NCBI GenBank assembly: GCA_963785125.1
Contig: CAWATU010000007.1
Coordinates: forward strand, 1,240,001-1,304,000
Direction: 5' to 3'
DNA length: 64,000 nt
Source of the DNA: QHXN01 sp963785125
Lineage (GTDB): Bacteria > Acidobacteriota > Blastocatellia > Pyrinomonadales > Pyrinomonadaceae
Of this stretch, positions 37,118 to 44,660 are shown piece after piece. The number at the start of each line of letters is the position of its first letter. Position 1 is the stretch's first letter. A program made the position numbers and the translations under genes. The notes below the pieces were generated by a model that made no database searches, was not told the DNA's origin, and was given only the letters and a program-made list of their open reading frames with translations.

Positions 37118-37912
37118 ATGACCGACACCGGATCGGAGCTTGTCGAAAACCTTCTGGCCCGGCCGGAAGTCCACAGCAGTGGGAGGGCCACTACCGCACG
37201 CGCGAGAACGAGGGTTCTTCGAGCCGCCTTCGACTCATCGCGGCCGAGTTCGCGCCCCCCGCGGGCGCGACCTTCCTCGACGCAGGCTGCGGCAGTTGCG
37301 CGCAACCGTTCGGCTGGCGCGCCGCGGCTTCCATGTGCGCGCCGTGGACTTCTCCGAGAGCGCGTTGAGATGGCGCGCGCAACCTAAGGCGACAGGGATC
37401 GAGGAACGAATCAAGCTCCAGCGCGAAGACCTGCCGCGCCTCTCCTTCCCCGACGAGAGCTTCGACTACATACTCTGCTGGGGCGTGCTGATGCACATCC
37501 CCGAAGTCGGGCGCGCCGTGCGCGAACTTTCGCGCGTACTCAAACCGGGCGGTCGTCTCGTCATCAGCGAGGGCAACACGGATTCGTGGAAGGCGGTCGT
37601 CGCTGCGCCTCGTAGAAAAGTGCGCGGGGCAAGAGAGGCGGAGGTGAAGGGACGCCCGCGGGCATCGAGTACTGGAAGGAGCGCGGGGACGGCGCGCTCG
37701 TCACGCGGCAGGCGGACGTCGGCTGGCTCGTCAAAAGCTTCGAGGCCAGGGGTGCGCTCAGAAGCGCGTCGCGGGACAGTTCTCGGAGGCTTACACGATG
37801 TTCTGTCGCCCGCGCTGAAGCGGCTCGTCCACGGCTTCAACAACTTCTGGTTCAGGCGCGTCGATGCGCGCGCCCGGCCTACGGCAAATCCTCTTCTTCG
37901 GAAGCGAAGTGA
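37118..37912 (+). CDS. SAM-dependent methyltransferase (class I), frameshifted
   Basis: Start ATG 37118 (MTDTGSELVENLLARPEVHS). After a break near 37180 it reads 'HYRTRENEGSSSRLRLIAAE' and motif I 'GATFLDAGCGSCAQ'; after another near 37300, 'GFHVRAVDFSESALRWRA' (motif II), 'LPRLSFPDESFDYILCWGVL' and 'RVLKPGGRLVISEGNTDSWK' (motif post-III). The C-terminal part contains 'LKRLVHGFNNFWFRR' and ends '..YGKSSSSEAK' at TGA 37910-37912. More breaks near 37600 and 37770. The stop overlaps the GTG of the next gene by 4 bases. It probably methylates a sugar or lipid-linked intermediate, judging from the neighbouring glycosyltransferase. Confidence 0.75.
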
Positions 37913-39133
37913 GCGCGCCAGACGACACGATGACGGGGCGCGCCATAAGCTCTCTCGCGCTGATGGAGGCGACGACCGTCACGGGGCCGGCCAAGAACCT
38001 GCTCGACTTCTGCGCGGCGCGCGCTCTCTCGCGAGCGCCGAGCCGCTCGGGCTGCCGCGCGTCGAGACTACCGTCGTCACGTTCGTGCGCGGCGCAAACG
38101 CTTCGGCCGCGCCGAACGCTTCGTCACTGCGGCGCGCGCCGCGGGCGTCGAGGTCGAGATAATCCCCGAACGTTTCCGCTTCGACCCGCGCGTCTTTCAA
38201 GAACTCCGGAGCGTCGTCGAGCGCGTCGCGCCCGACGTCGTTGCAGACGCACAGTGTCAAGTCGCACCTTCTGCTGCGACTCGCCGGCTTAGGGCGGCGC
38301 TATCCGTGGGTCGCGTTCCACCACGGCTACACCACGCCAGACGCGAAGATGCGTCTCTACAATCAGCTCGACCGTTTGTCGCTGCCTTCGGCGGCACGCG
38401 TCGTCACGGTGTGCGGCCCCTTCGCCGAGCTCTGGCGCAAGCGAGGCGTACGGCGTGAGAGGATTTCCGTCCTTCACAACTCGGTAGCGCCCACGGCGGC
38501 GGCGGGCGAAGACGCGGCGCGTGCTCTCGGCATCAAGCTCGGTCTGGGCGAGAGGGCGAGCGCGTCATCCTCTCCGTGGGGAGGCTCTCGCAGGAGAAGG
38601 GGCACGCCGACCTCGTCGCCGCGCTGGGCATCTACGAAGTCTCGCGCCGGGCTTAAGTTTCAGGCCGTGCTCGTCGGCGACGGGCCGGAGCGCACAGCCT
38701 TGGAGGAGGAGGCGCGCGCGCGCGGTCTTCCGAACAAGTCATCTTCGCCGGACACCACGCGGACGTGCGCCCGTTCTATGCGCGGCCGATTGTATAGCGC
38801 TGCCGTCTTACAGCGAGGGTTCGCCGAACGCGCTGCTCGAAGCGATGGCGGCCGGGCTGCCCGTCGTGGCGACGGCGGTCGGCGGCGTGCCCGAGATCGT
38901 CGCGCACGAGGAGAGCGCGCTGCTCGTCGCTCCGCGCGACGACGCAAGCGATGGCGGCGGCGGTCGCGCGCATCCTGTCGGACGCGCCGCTCGCGCGCAG
39001 GCTGGCCGCGAAGGCTTCGGAGCTGGCCGCCGTGCGCTTCTCGCCGGAGGCATATGCCCGCTCCGTGCTCGAAATCTACACCGGCCTCGACGGCGTCGGG
39101 CACGCCGCCCCGTTGGCCGCCGCGCCCGCCTAG
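37909..39133 (+). CDS. Glycosyltransferase family 4, frameshifted
   Basis: Start GTG 37909 in a GTGA overlap with the methyltransferase; an ATG lies at 37930. N-terminal domain: 'ALMEATTVTGPAKNLLDFCA', a typical GT4 start, and 'AAGVEVEIIPERFRFDPRVF'. Acceptor side: 'VKSHLLLRLAGLGRRYPWVA' and 'FHHGYTTPDAKMRLYNQLDR'. Donor side: 'RVILSVGRLSQEKGHADLVA' (pieced over breaks), 'KFQAVLVGDGPERTALEEEA', and the EX7E region 'YSEGSPNALLEAMAAGLPVV'. Frame breaks near 38030, 38095, 38235, 38565, 38730, 38800 and 38945. The end is TAG 39131-39133, which overlaps the convergent gene's stop by 4 bases (CTAG palindrome). Confidence 0.78.
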
Positions 39134-40431
39134 CGCCGCCCGCCCCTCTCCCGCAACAAGTCCTGATGGATGCCGGCGAGTTGTTCGCCGAGGATGGCCC
39201 AGTCGTACCTCTCGGAGACGAGCCGCCGTCCGGCCGCGGCCAGCTCCTGCCACTTGCGGCCAGCGCCGTCCAGGTCTCGCAGCGCGCGGCAGAACTCTTC
39301 GGCCGTCTCGGCGAGGATGATGCTTTCGCCTTCGCGCGCGTCCACGCCTTCCGCGCCAAGTTGCGTCGAGACGACGGGGACGCCCGCCGCCATCGTCTCG
39401 TAGATTTTCAGACGGCTCCCGCCGCCGACATTCAATGGAACCACCGACGCCAGAGCCTCGCGATAGTACGGGCGCACGTCATCAACCGTCCCCGTCACTT
39501 CGACGCCGGGCAGGCCCGCCAGCGCACGGACTTCGGGCGTAGGGTTACGCCCGACTATCGTCAGCAACGCGCCGGGCAGCAGCTCAAAGACGCGCGGCCA
39601 CACGTTGCGCGCGAAGCCGACGGCCCCATCCACGTTGGCGTGATAGTCCATCGAGCCGACGAAGAGGACACGATGGCGGCGCACCGCATCGGCCGCATGG
39701 GCGGGGACGGCGGCGGCGGTCTGGCGTCCCCGCCAGTCTTCGTAAGCCGCTTCCATTTGTTCGTCGGAGAAGTAACTAACGTCCACGCCGTTCTCGACGA
39801 CGTGTGCGCGCGCGCCGGGCGCGAGGGCGAGCAGCCGCACGCGGTCGGGTTCGCTCACCATGACGTTCGCGTCCGCCTCGCGCGCCGTGCGGCGCTCCAA
39901 CGCGCGGAGCTGCGAGGCCGTCCTGTGTGCGTAGGCACGGCGCAAAGGGTTCGGCGCGCGACCGCCGTACTGCCGCATCAGGTCGGATTCGATGTTGTGC
40001 CAGTCACAGACCAGCACGGGGCTGCTCCGGGCCGCGCGGATGAGCGGCAGGTACGCGGCGAGGTGAATGCTCTCGACCTGCACCACGTCAAAGTCCTCGG
40101 CGGCGAGGAGTCTTTCCAGCTCCGCGGCCATCGCGCGGCTGGTGTAGTTGAGGACGGTGACGGGTGTGCGCCCCAGCGCGCCGCGGGCCAGTTTCAGCGG
40201 CGTGTAACCGCGCTCCTGCGGCAGGACGACGTAACGCTCGCACCAGCGCGCCGGCTCACCCTCCGGCAGATTCCCCCCGCCGCCGCCGCCACTCCGCGCC
40301 GCCTCGTCCGAGAAGGCGAGATAGGTGACACGCGCGCCGTGCGCGAGGACGCGGGCCAGATGGTAGTTCCGCAGCTTCGCGCCGGTGTTCGGCGGCCAGC
40401 ACTCCCTGGGCGCGAAATAGAGCACGTGCAT
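39130..40431 (-). CDS. Glycosyltransferase family 4 (exosortase-associated type)
   Basis: 433-residue intact GT-B enzyme. Start 'MHVLYFAPRECWPPNTGAKL' with 'RNYHLARVLAHGARVTYLAF'; middle 'DFDVVQVESIHLAAYLPLIR' and 'LVCDWHNIESDLMRQYGGRA'. Donor domain 'RVLFVGSMDYHANVDGAVGF', 'WPRVFELLPGALLTIVGRNP' and the nucleotide-sugar site 'VNVGGGSRLKIYETMAAGVP' with following Glu. The 'GSMDYHANVDG' and 'GGGSRLKIYE' blocks are those of the PEP-CTERM/XrtA sugar transferase group (TIGR03087-like), supporting a place in the exosortase pathway. Convergent with and overlapping the plus-strand GT4. Confidence 0.88.
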   Translation of the reverse strand: MHVLYFAPRECWPPNTGAKLRNYHLARVLAHGARVTYLAFSDEAARSGGGGGGNLPEGEPARWCERYVVLPQERGYTPLKLARGALGRTPVTVLNYTSRAMAAELERLLAAEDFDVVQVESIHLAAYLPLIRAARSSPVLVCDWHNIESDLMRQYGGRAPNPLRRAYAHRTASQLRALERRTAREADANVMVSEPDRVRLLALAPGARAHVVENGVDVSYFSDEQMEAAYEDWRGRQTAAAVPAHAADAVRRHRVLFVGSMDYHANVDGAVGFARNVWPRVFELLPGALLTIVGRNPTPEVRALAGLPGVEVTGTVDDVRPYYREALASVVPLNVGGGSRLKIYETMAAGVPVVSTQLGAEGVDAREGESIILAETAEEFCRALRDLDGAGRKWQELAAAGRRLVSERYDWAILGEQLAGIHQDLLRERGGRR

Positions 40432-40618
40432 TCGGGTCCGATTCTCCTCAGTAGGGCAGGCGATAATAGATGCGCTTCAAGCAGCCGCCAGCGATGAATG
40501 GCGAGATGCGGATGGCAATTAGACAAAAAACCGTTGACACGGGCACGCCCACTATCCCAACATACCACGCCCAACTCGTAAGGAAGGATCCTGTTATGAA
40601 AATAGTGGGTAAGGGGAG
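40432..40618. other. Gap holding the 3' side of the IS110 element
   Basis: No gene seen. It must contain the end of the insertion sequence that lies beyond the transposase stop. IS110-type ends have no clear inverted repeats, so the border cannot be fixed by eye. The stretch CAGTAGGGCAGG at 40449-40460 resembles the heptamer repeats elsewhere. Confidence 0.35.
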
Positions 40619-41878
40619 CTATGCGGCTTGCGGTAACTCCTCGACCGTGACCTTTAGACCCAGCGTTTCCAGCTTACGGATGAGCCGCGCTCGCTGCACC
40701 TCGACGTGCTGGCGGTCGAAGTAGTCGCCGCCAAGCTCCTGATAGCTCGCCCGGTTCTTCAGCACATGATAGACGATCACCAACAGGCTGTGCCCCACCG
40801 CCACCAGCGCCTTCTTCTTGCTCATCCGCTTGACGAGCCGCCGATACTGCGCCGCCAAATAGGTCTGCTTGGTGTGCGAGGCCGCCCACGCCGCCTGCAC
40901 CAGCGCCGCGCGTAAGTAGACACTCCCCTTCGTCGTCTTGCCGCTCTTGCGCTTGCCGGCCGACTCGTTATTGCCCGGACACATCCCGGCCCAACTCGCC
41001 AAGTGGGCGTCCGTGGCAAAGCGACCCATCTCGACCCCGATCTCGGCGATGATCGTCTCGGCCAGGCGCTCACCTACCCCCGGTATCGTCTGGAGCAACT
41101 TCAGCGCCTCCGGCACAAAAGGGTCATTGCTCTCGGCCACCTCCCGTGTGATCTGCGCGCTGGCGCGCATGATGGCAGCCTCCAACTCGTCGTAGCGTCC
41201 AAGCAACTCCCCGAGGACGAAGCGCTGCGCCGCGGTGAGTCGCCCCTCCAAGGCGCGCCGCAACTCCGCCTCCCGCGCCCGCAGCCGCCCGCGTGCCATC
41301 CCAGCTAACTTCGCCGCGTCCGTCTCGCCTGCGGCCAGCGCCCGCAGCATCGCACGCCCGGAGAGGCCGAGCGCGTCGGAAGCGACCTGCGCCAACTTGA
41401 TGTTGCCCGACTCGACCAACTTCTGCACCCGGTTCGCGACCGCGACCTGCTCTTTGATCAGCGTCTGGCGATACCGCACCAACTCCCTCAGTTCACGAAT
41501 CTCCGGCGGCGGAATGAAACTGGCCCGCAGCAGCCCGTGGCGCAGCAAGTCGGCCAGCCACTCACAGTCACGGACATCGGTCTTCCTGCCCGGCACGGCC
41601 TTCACATGGTGGGCGTTGACGAGTACCACCTCTAAGACCCCCTCCAGGATGTTGAAGACCGGCTTCCAGTAGACGCCCGTGCTCTCTATCGCCACATGCG
41701 TGCAGCCCTCGCCCGCCAGCCAGTCCGAGAGCCGCAGCAAGTCATCCGTCATCGTCGAGAAGGTGCGGGTCTGCTTCCGCCCCTGCTTAATGAGGCAGGC
41801 GACCACGGTCTTGGCATGCACGTCGAGGCCGCAGCAGCACGGGTAGATGATCTCCATCACGTCCTCCGCCACGGCCAT
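40619..41878 (-). CDS. IS110-family transposase (DEDD)
   Basis: 419-residue transposase/recombinase, intact. The N-terminal RuvC-like domain has D19 in 'CCCGLDVHAKTVVACLIKQ', E65 in 'HVAIESTGVYWKPVFNILEG', and D101 with D104 in 'VPGRKTDVRDCEWLADLLRH'. The C-terminal Tnp domain has the helix-hairpin-helix 'LLQTIPGVGERLAETIIAEI', followed by 'LASWAGMCPGNNESAGKRKS' and 'GKTTKGSVYLRAALVQAAWA', which carry the second-site serine region. The family recombines DNA guided by a bridge RNA from the non-coding end. All catalytic residues are present, so it may be active. The clean frame contrasts with damaged genes nearby. Confidence 0.95.
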   Translation of the reverse strand: MAVAEDVMEIIYPCCCGLDVHAKTVVACLIKQGRKQTRTFSTMTDDLLRLSDWLAGEGCTHVAIESTGVYWKPVFNILEGVLEVVLVNAHHVKAVPGRKTDVRDCEWLADLLRHGLLRASFIPPPEIRELRELVRYRQTLIKEQVAVANRVQKLVESGNIKLAQVASDALGLSGRAMLRALAAGETDAAKLAGMARGRLRAREAELRRALEGRLTAAQRFVLGELLGRYDELEAAIMRASAQITREVAESNDPFVPEALKLLQTIPGVGERLAETIIAEIGVEMGRFATDAHLASWAGMCPGNNESAGKRKSGKTTKGSVYLRAALVQAAWAASHTKQTYLAAQYRRLVKRMSKKKALVAVGHSLLVIVYHVLKNRASYQELGGDYFDRQHVEVQRARLIRKLETLGLKVTVEELPQAA

Positions 41879-41968
41879 CGGCGGGAGAGCCTTCTGCTCT
41901 GAAGAGTCTGTTATGCGTGCTCACCCGCGCGGGGCGGCAACAGTGGGTGGTGCCTGTCAAGGCTCTCC
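40619..41968 (-). mobile_element. IS110-family insertion sequence (minimum extent)
   Basis: Intact transposase plus the adjoining non-coding segment with a 10-bp hairpin. Outer borders unknown; the element lies in the gap between a GT4 gene (start 40431) and the PEP-CTERM gene (start 42100). No second copy in the window. Confidence 0.75.
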
Positions 41969-42090
41969 GGTCAGGCTAACTAACGGGCTCGCGGCACCAG
42001 GATGCTTCGACCTTCTGTCCGCCGATGGCCGCGCCTAGCTTACGCGCACTCAAGCTCATTTTCATCCGTGGTGGCGAACCACGTTCATGA
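41879..42090 (-). other. Non-coding end of IS110 element, candidate bridge-RNA region
   Basis: No gene in 220 bases 5' of the transposase. Hairpin arms GGAGAGCCTT (41884-41893) and AAGGCTCTCC (41959-41968) pair perfectly and enclose smaller GC-rich hairpins. IS110 elements encode their bridge RNA in the transposase-proximal non-coding end. The match to a bridge RNA is by position and folding only. Confidence 0.4.
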
Positions 42091-42099
42091 TGGCTAACT

Positions 42100-42816
42100 A
42101 TGAAGCTCAGAAGAACCCTCTTCACGCTCTGCCTGCTGCTCCTCGTCTCGGCCGCGGCCCGCGAGGCTCACGCCGACCCCATCCACATCACCAGCGGCGC
42201 ATACTTCCTGCCCAATACCAACTACACCAGTTCCCCGCGGTACGTCAGCTTCTCGGCCGACCTACAGGGGGACGGCTTCAGGGCGCGTGCGGGCGAGGGG
42301 GATGGCGGGAGTCGGCCTGTCTCGACCACGTGCGTCTCCCCCTGCGGGCGCGGCTCCAGTTTCAGCATCAACTTCAACGCGACTCTCCTTACACAATCTC
42401 CGTCGGGCTTCCTTGTAATCGGCGGGCAGAACTACTTCGGCAGGTTCAGCAACACCTCCCTGTTGTTCACCACGAACAGCATCACCGTCCCGGCCGACGC
42501 GCCGATGGACCCGAACATGCGCCTCACGCTGATGGCGACCTTCACGATGTCCGGCACGGTCGGCTTCACGGCCTATGACTTCAACACGGGCGTTATCTCC
42601 CCAGACATCTACAGCGAGCAGGTCTTCGGCTCCGGCGTCGCCGTGATAGAGGTGTACTACGGCCGCGCCGAGCGGCAGTTCCACGCGGGCTCAATGCAGT
42701 TCTACTTCACCGATGCGAACACGCCCGAGCCGGCCACGCTCGTGCTGCTCGGCACGGGCCTCGCCGGCGCCGCAGCCGCGGCCCGGCGGCGTCGGCCCAA
42801 GCAGGCACAGTCGTAG
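42100..42816 (+). CDS. PEP-CTERM sorting-domain protein (exosortase substrate)
   Basis: 238-residue secreted protein. Signal peptide 'MKLRRTLFTLCLLLLVSAAA' with cleavage after 'REAHA'. A beta-rich middle of about 180 residues follows ('PIHITSGAYFLPNTNYTSSP', 'RYVSFSADLQGDGFRARAGE', 'FNATLLTQSPSGFLVIGGQN'). The C-terminus is a textbook PEP-CTERM signal: 'TPEPATLVLLGTGLAGAAAA' with PEP at residues 209-211, a membrane helix and the basic end ARRRRPKQAQS. The exosortase at 25007-26026 should cleave at this signal. The middle domain is not recognised. It faces away from its neighbours; the IS110 element abuts its upstream side and may have altered its promoter. No strong Shine-Dalgarno before ATG 42100. 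Intact. Confidence 0.93.
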   Translation: MKLRRTLFTLCLLLLVSAAAREAHADPIHITSGAYFLPNTNYTSSPRYVSFSADLQGDGFRARAGEGDGGSRPVSTTCVSPCGRGSSFSINFNATLLTQSPSGFLVIGGQNYFGRFSNTSLLFTTNSITVPADAPMDPNMRLTLMATFTMSGTVGFTAYDFNTGVISPDIYSEQVFGSGVAVIEVYYGRAERQFHAGSMQFYFTDANTPEPATLVLLGTGLAGAAAAARRRRPKQAQS

Positions 42817-42848
42817 TCTTCGGTTGAAGATTAAAGGCAGATTCGGCG

Positions 42849-42885
42849 CGGCGCTTCTCAAGCGAGCGCCGGGCCTTCCTGTTTC
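42849..42885. terminator. Possible terminator between convergent genes
   Basis: Stem CGGCGCT (42849-42855) / AGCGCCG (42865-42871), then GGCCTTCCTGTTTC on the plus strand. It lies between the stops of the PEP-CTERM gene and the DUF218 gene. The T-rich tail is weak. Confidence 0.45.
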
Positions 42886-43510
42886 AGTAGCGCAGGCGGT
42901 AGTAGACGAGCTTCACGTACTCGCCGGGGACGAGCTGCCAGCCGAGCGGGTAAAGCCACCAAGCGAAGGGACGCGGCGTCTGCCGCCCCGTCTCGACCGG
43001 CTCGACGCCGACGCGGACGGCGCTGCCCTCGAAGACGCGCCGGAGCGTCCACCGCGCGCGCCGCGACTGGTAGGCCGAGGTGACGACGACGAGCGAACGG
43101 TAGCCGCGGCCTTCGGCGTGCGCGCGCAGGCGCGCGGCCTCGTCGAAGGTGCTCGTGACGGTCTGCGGCACGACCTCGACGGCTTCGGCGGGGACGCCCG
43201 CGGCTTGCAGCTCGCGCGCCGCGCGCTCGACGAAGCGCGGGTTACGGTCGTCGGCTATTGAGTAGCCGCCGCTCTGCCCGTCGTCGGTCAGGACGACGCG
43301 CGGCGCGCGCCCCTCTCGGTAGAGTTCGGCCGCGCGCCGCGCGCGCTCGACGTAGGTCGCCGAGCCGGCGAGCACGGCCAGCGCGTCGGCCCGCGGCAAC
43401 TCGTCGCGCACGACCAGCCACCCGGCCGCCGCCCATGCCCCGAGCGCCCACACCGCGAGCCCTGCGACGACGAACAACACACGCCGCTTCAAAACCCCGG
43501 AACGCTTCAC
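42884..43510 (-). CDS. YdcF/SanA-like DUF218 membrane protein
   Basis: 208 residues from GTG 43510 (MKRSGVLKRRVLFVVAGLAV); an ATG at 43549 in the same frame would overlap the upstream gene by 29 bases. One N-terminal membrane helix 'VLFVVAGLAVWALGAWAAAG', then the DUF218 fold: 'RADALAVLAGSATYVERARR', 'AAELYREGRAPRVVLTDDGQ', 'TVTSTFDEAARLRAHAEGRG' and 'YRSLVVVTSAYQSRRARWTL' (motif S-x-Y-x-x-R-R). The family includes ElyC/SanA, which affect envelope and lipid-carrier homeostasis; the reaction is unsettled. Found in the same run as polysaccharide genes, often so in XrtA loci. Intact. Confidence 0.82.
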   Translation of the reverse strand: MKRSGVLKRRVLFVVAGLAVWALGAWAAAGWLVVRDELPRADALAVLAGSATYVERARRAAELYREGRAPRVVLTDDGQSGGYSIADDRNPRFVERAARELQAAGVPAEAVEVVPQTVTSTFDEAARLRAHAEGRGYRSLVVVTSAYQSRRARWTLRRVFEGSAVRVGVEPVETGRQTPRPFAWWLYPLGWQLVPGEYVKLVYYRLRY

Positions 43511-43520
43511 AGTTTTTTCT

Positions 43521-44660
43521 TCAGACCGCCCGCCTCGCGAGCAGTTCATCGTACAGCCCCTCGACGCCCGCGAGCTGCGCGGCGCAGGAGAAACGCTCCT
43601 CGACGACGCGGCGTCCGCGCGCGCCCATCCGCCGCGCGCGTTCGGGGTCGGAGAGGAGCAGCGTGACGCTCTCTCCCAACGCGCGGTCGTCGCCCGGCGC
43701 GACGACGAAGCCGCTCTCGCCCTCCTCGACCGCCTCGCGCGCGCCGCCCACGTCCGTCACCACGACCGGACGCGACGCTGCCATGTATTCAAGAATCGAG
43801 TTCGAGAAGCCCTCGGCCTTCGAGCTGAGCACGCACACGTCCGAGACGGCGAGCAACTCGGCCACGCGCGTGCAGCGACCCGTGAAGAACACGTCGCCCG
43901 CGAGCCCCAGCTCGGCGGCGTACGCGCGCAGAGACTCCGTCAAATCGCCCTCGCCCGCAAGGACGAAGGCCGCGTCCCCGACGCTCTCCTTCACGCGGCG
44001 CGCGGCGCGCAGAAACGTGCGGTGATCCTTCACCTCGTGTTGCAGGTTGGCGACGATGGTGACGAGCGGTCTTTCACGCGGAAGCCCGAGCGCGGCGCGC
44101 ACTTCCTCTTCATTAAAGTTCGCGGGCGGCTCGACGCGCGCGGGGTCGAGCCCGTTGTAGAGCGTCACAATCTTTTTCGTCGGCACGCCCGAGTTGACGA
44201 GGAAGGCGCGCACCGCTTCGGAGTTGACGACGACGCGGCGCGCGAGGCGGAAGGAGCAGCGCTCGACGAAGTTCTGCGCGGGCGTGCGGAAACCGGCGAT
44301 GTCGCGCTTTGACGCGACGCGCGACGGCACGCGCGCGAGCCGCGCCGCCGCCATGCCGAAGACGTTCGTGTAGAAGTCGTGCGAGTGGACGACAGAGATA
44401 GTGTCCGCACGCAGGTCGCGCGCGAGCCGGCGCACCTGCTTGATGAAGTTCGCGTCGTGGAAGCTCGTCAGCTTGTACTGTTCGATTCGCCCAAGTTCCA
44501 GCGCCTCGGCCTCGGCACGCAGGACGCCGTGCGAGTTGAGACAGGCGAGCTTAACTTGAAAGCGTCCGCTCTCTTTGAGCAGCCGCGCGAGCTGCAATGT
44601 CTGGCGCTCGGTGCCGCCCTGCTCGAAGCTGTTGATGAGGTGAAGAACGCTGTGCTTCAC
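43521..44660 (-). CDS. Glycosyltransferase family 4
   Basis: 379 residues from GTG 44660 (MKHSVLHLINSFEQGGTERQ), GTGA-overlapping the amidotransferase stop. 'SFEQGGTERQTLQLARLLKE' is the classic GT4 glycine-rich start. 'TISVVHSHDFYTNVFGMAAA' follows. Donor domain: 'PLVTIVANLQHEVKDHRTFL', 'DAAFVLAGEGDLTESLRAYA' and the EX7E motif in 'SKAEGFSNSILEYMAASRPV'. Similar to PEP-CTERM-associated sugar transferases of the stp2 type (inference). Intact. Confidence 0.9.
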   Translation of the reverse strand: MKHSVLHLINSFEQGGTERQTLQLARLLKESGRFQVKLACLNSHGVLRAEAEALELGRIEQYKLTSFHDANFIKQVRRLARDLRADTISVVHSHDFYTNVFGMAAARLARVPSRVASKRDIAGFRTPAQNFVERCSFRLARRVVVNSEAVRAFLVNSGVPTKKIVTLYNGLDPARVEPPANFNEEEVRAALGLPRERPLVTIVANLQHEVKDHRTFLRAARRVKESVGDAAFVLAGEGDLTESLRAYAAELGLAGDVFFTGRCTRVAELLAVSDVCVLSSKAEGFSNSILEYMAASRPVVVTDVGGAREAVEEGESGFVVAPGDDRALGESVTLLLSDPERARRMGARGRRVVEERFSCAAQLAGVEGLYDELLARRAV

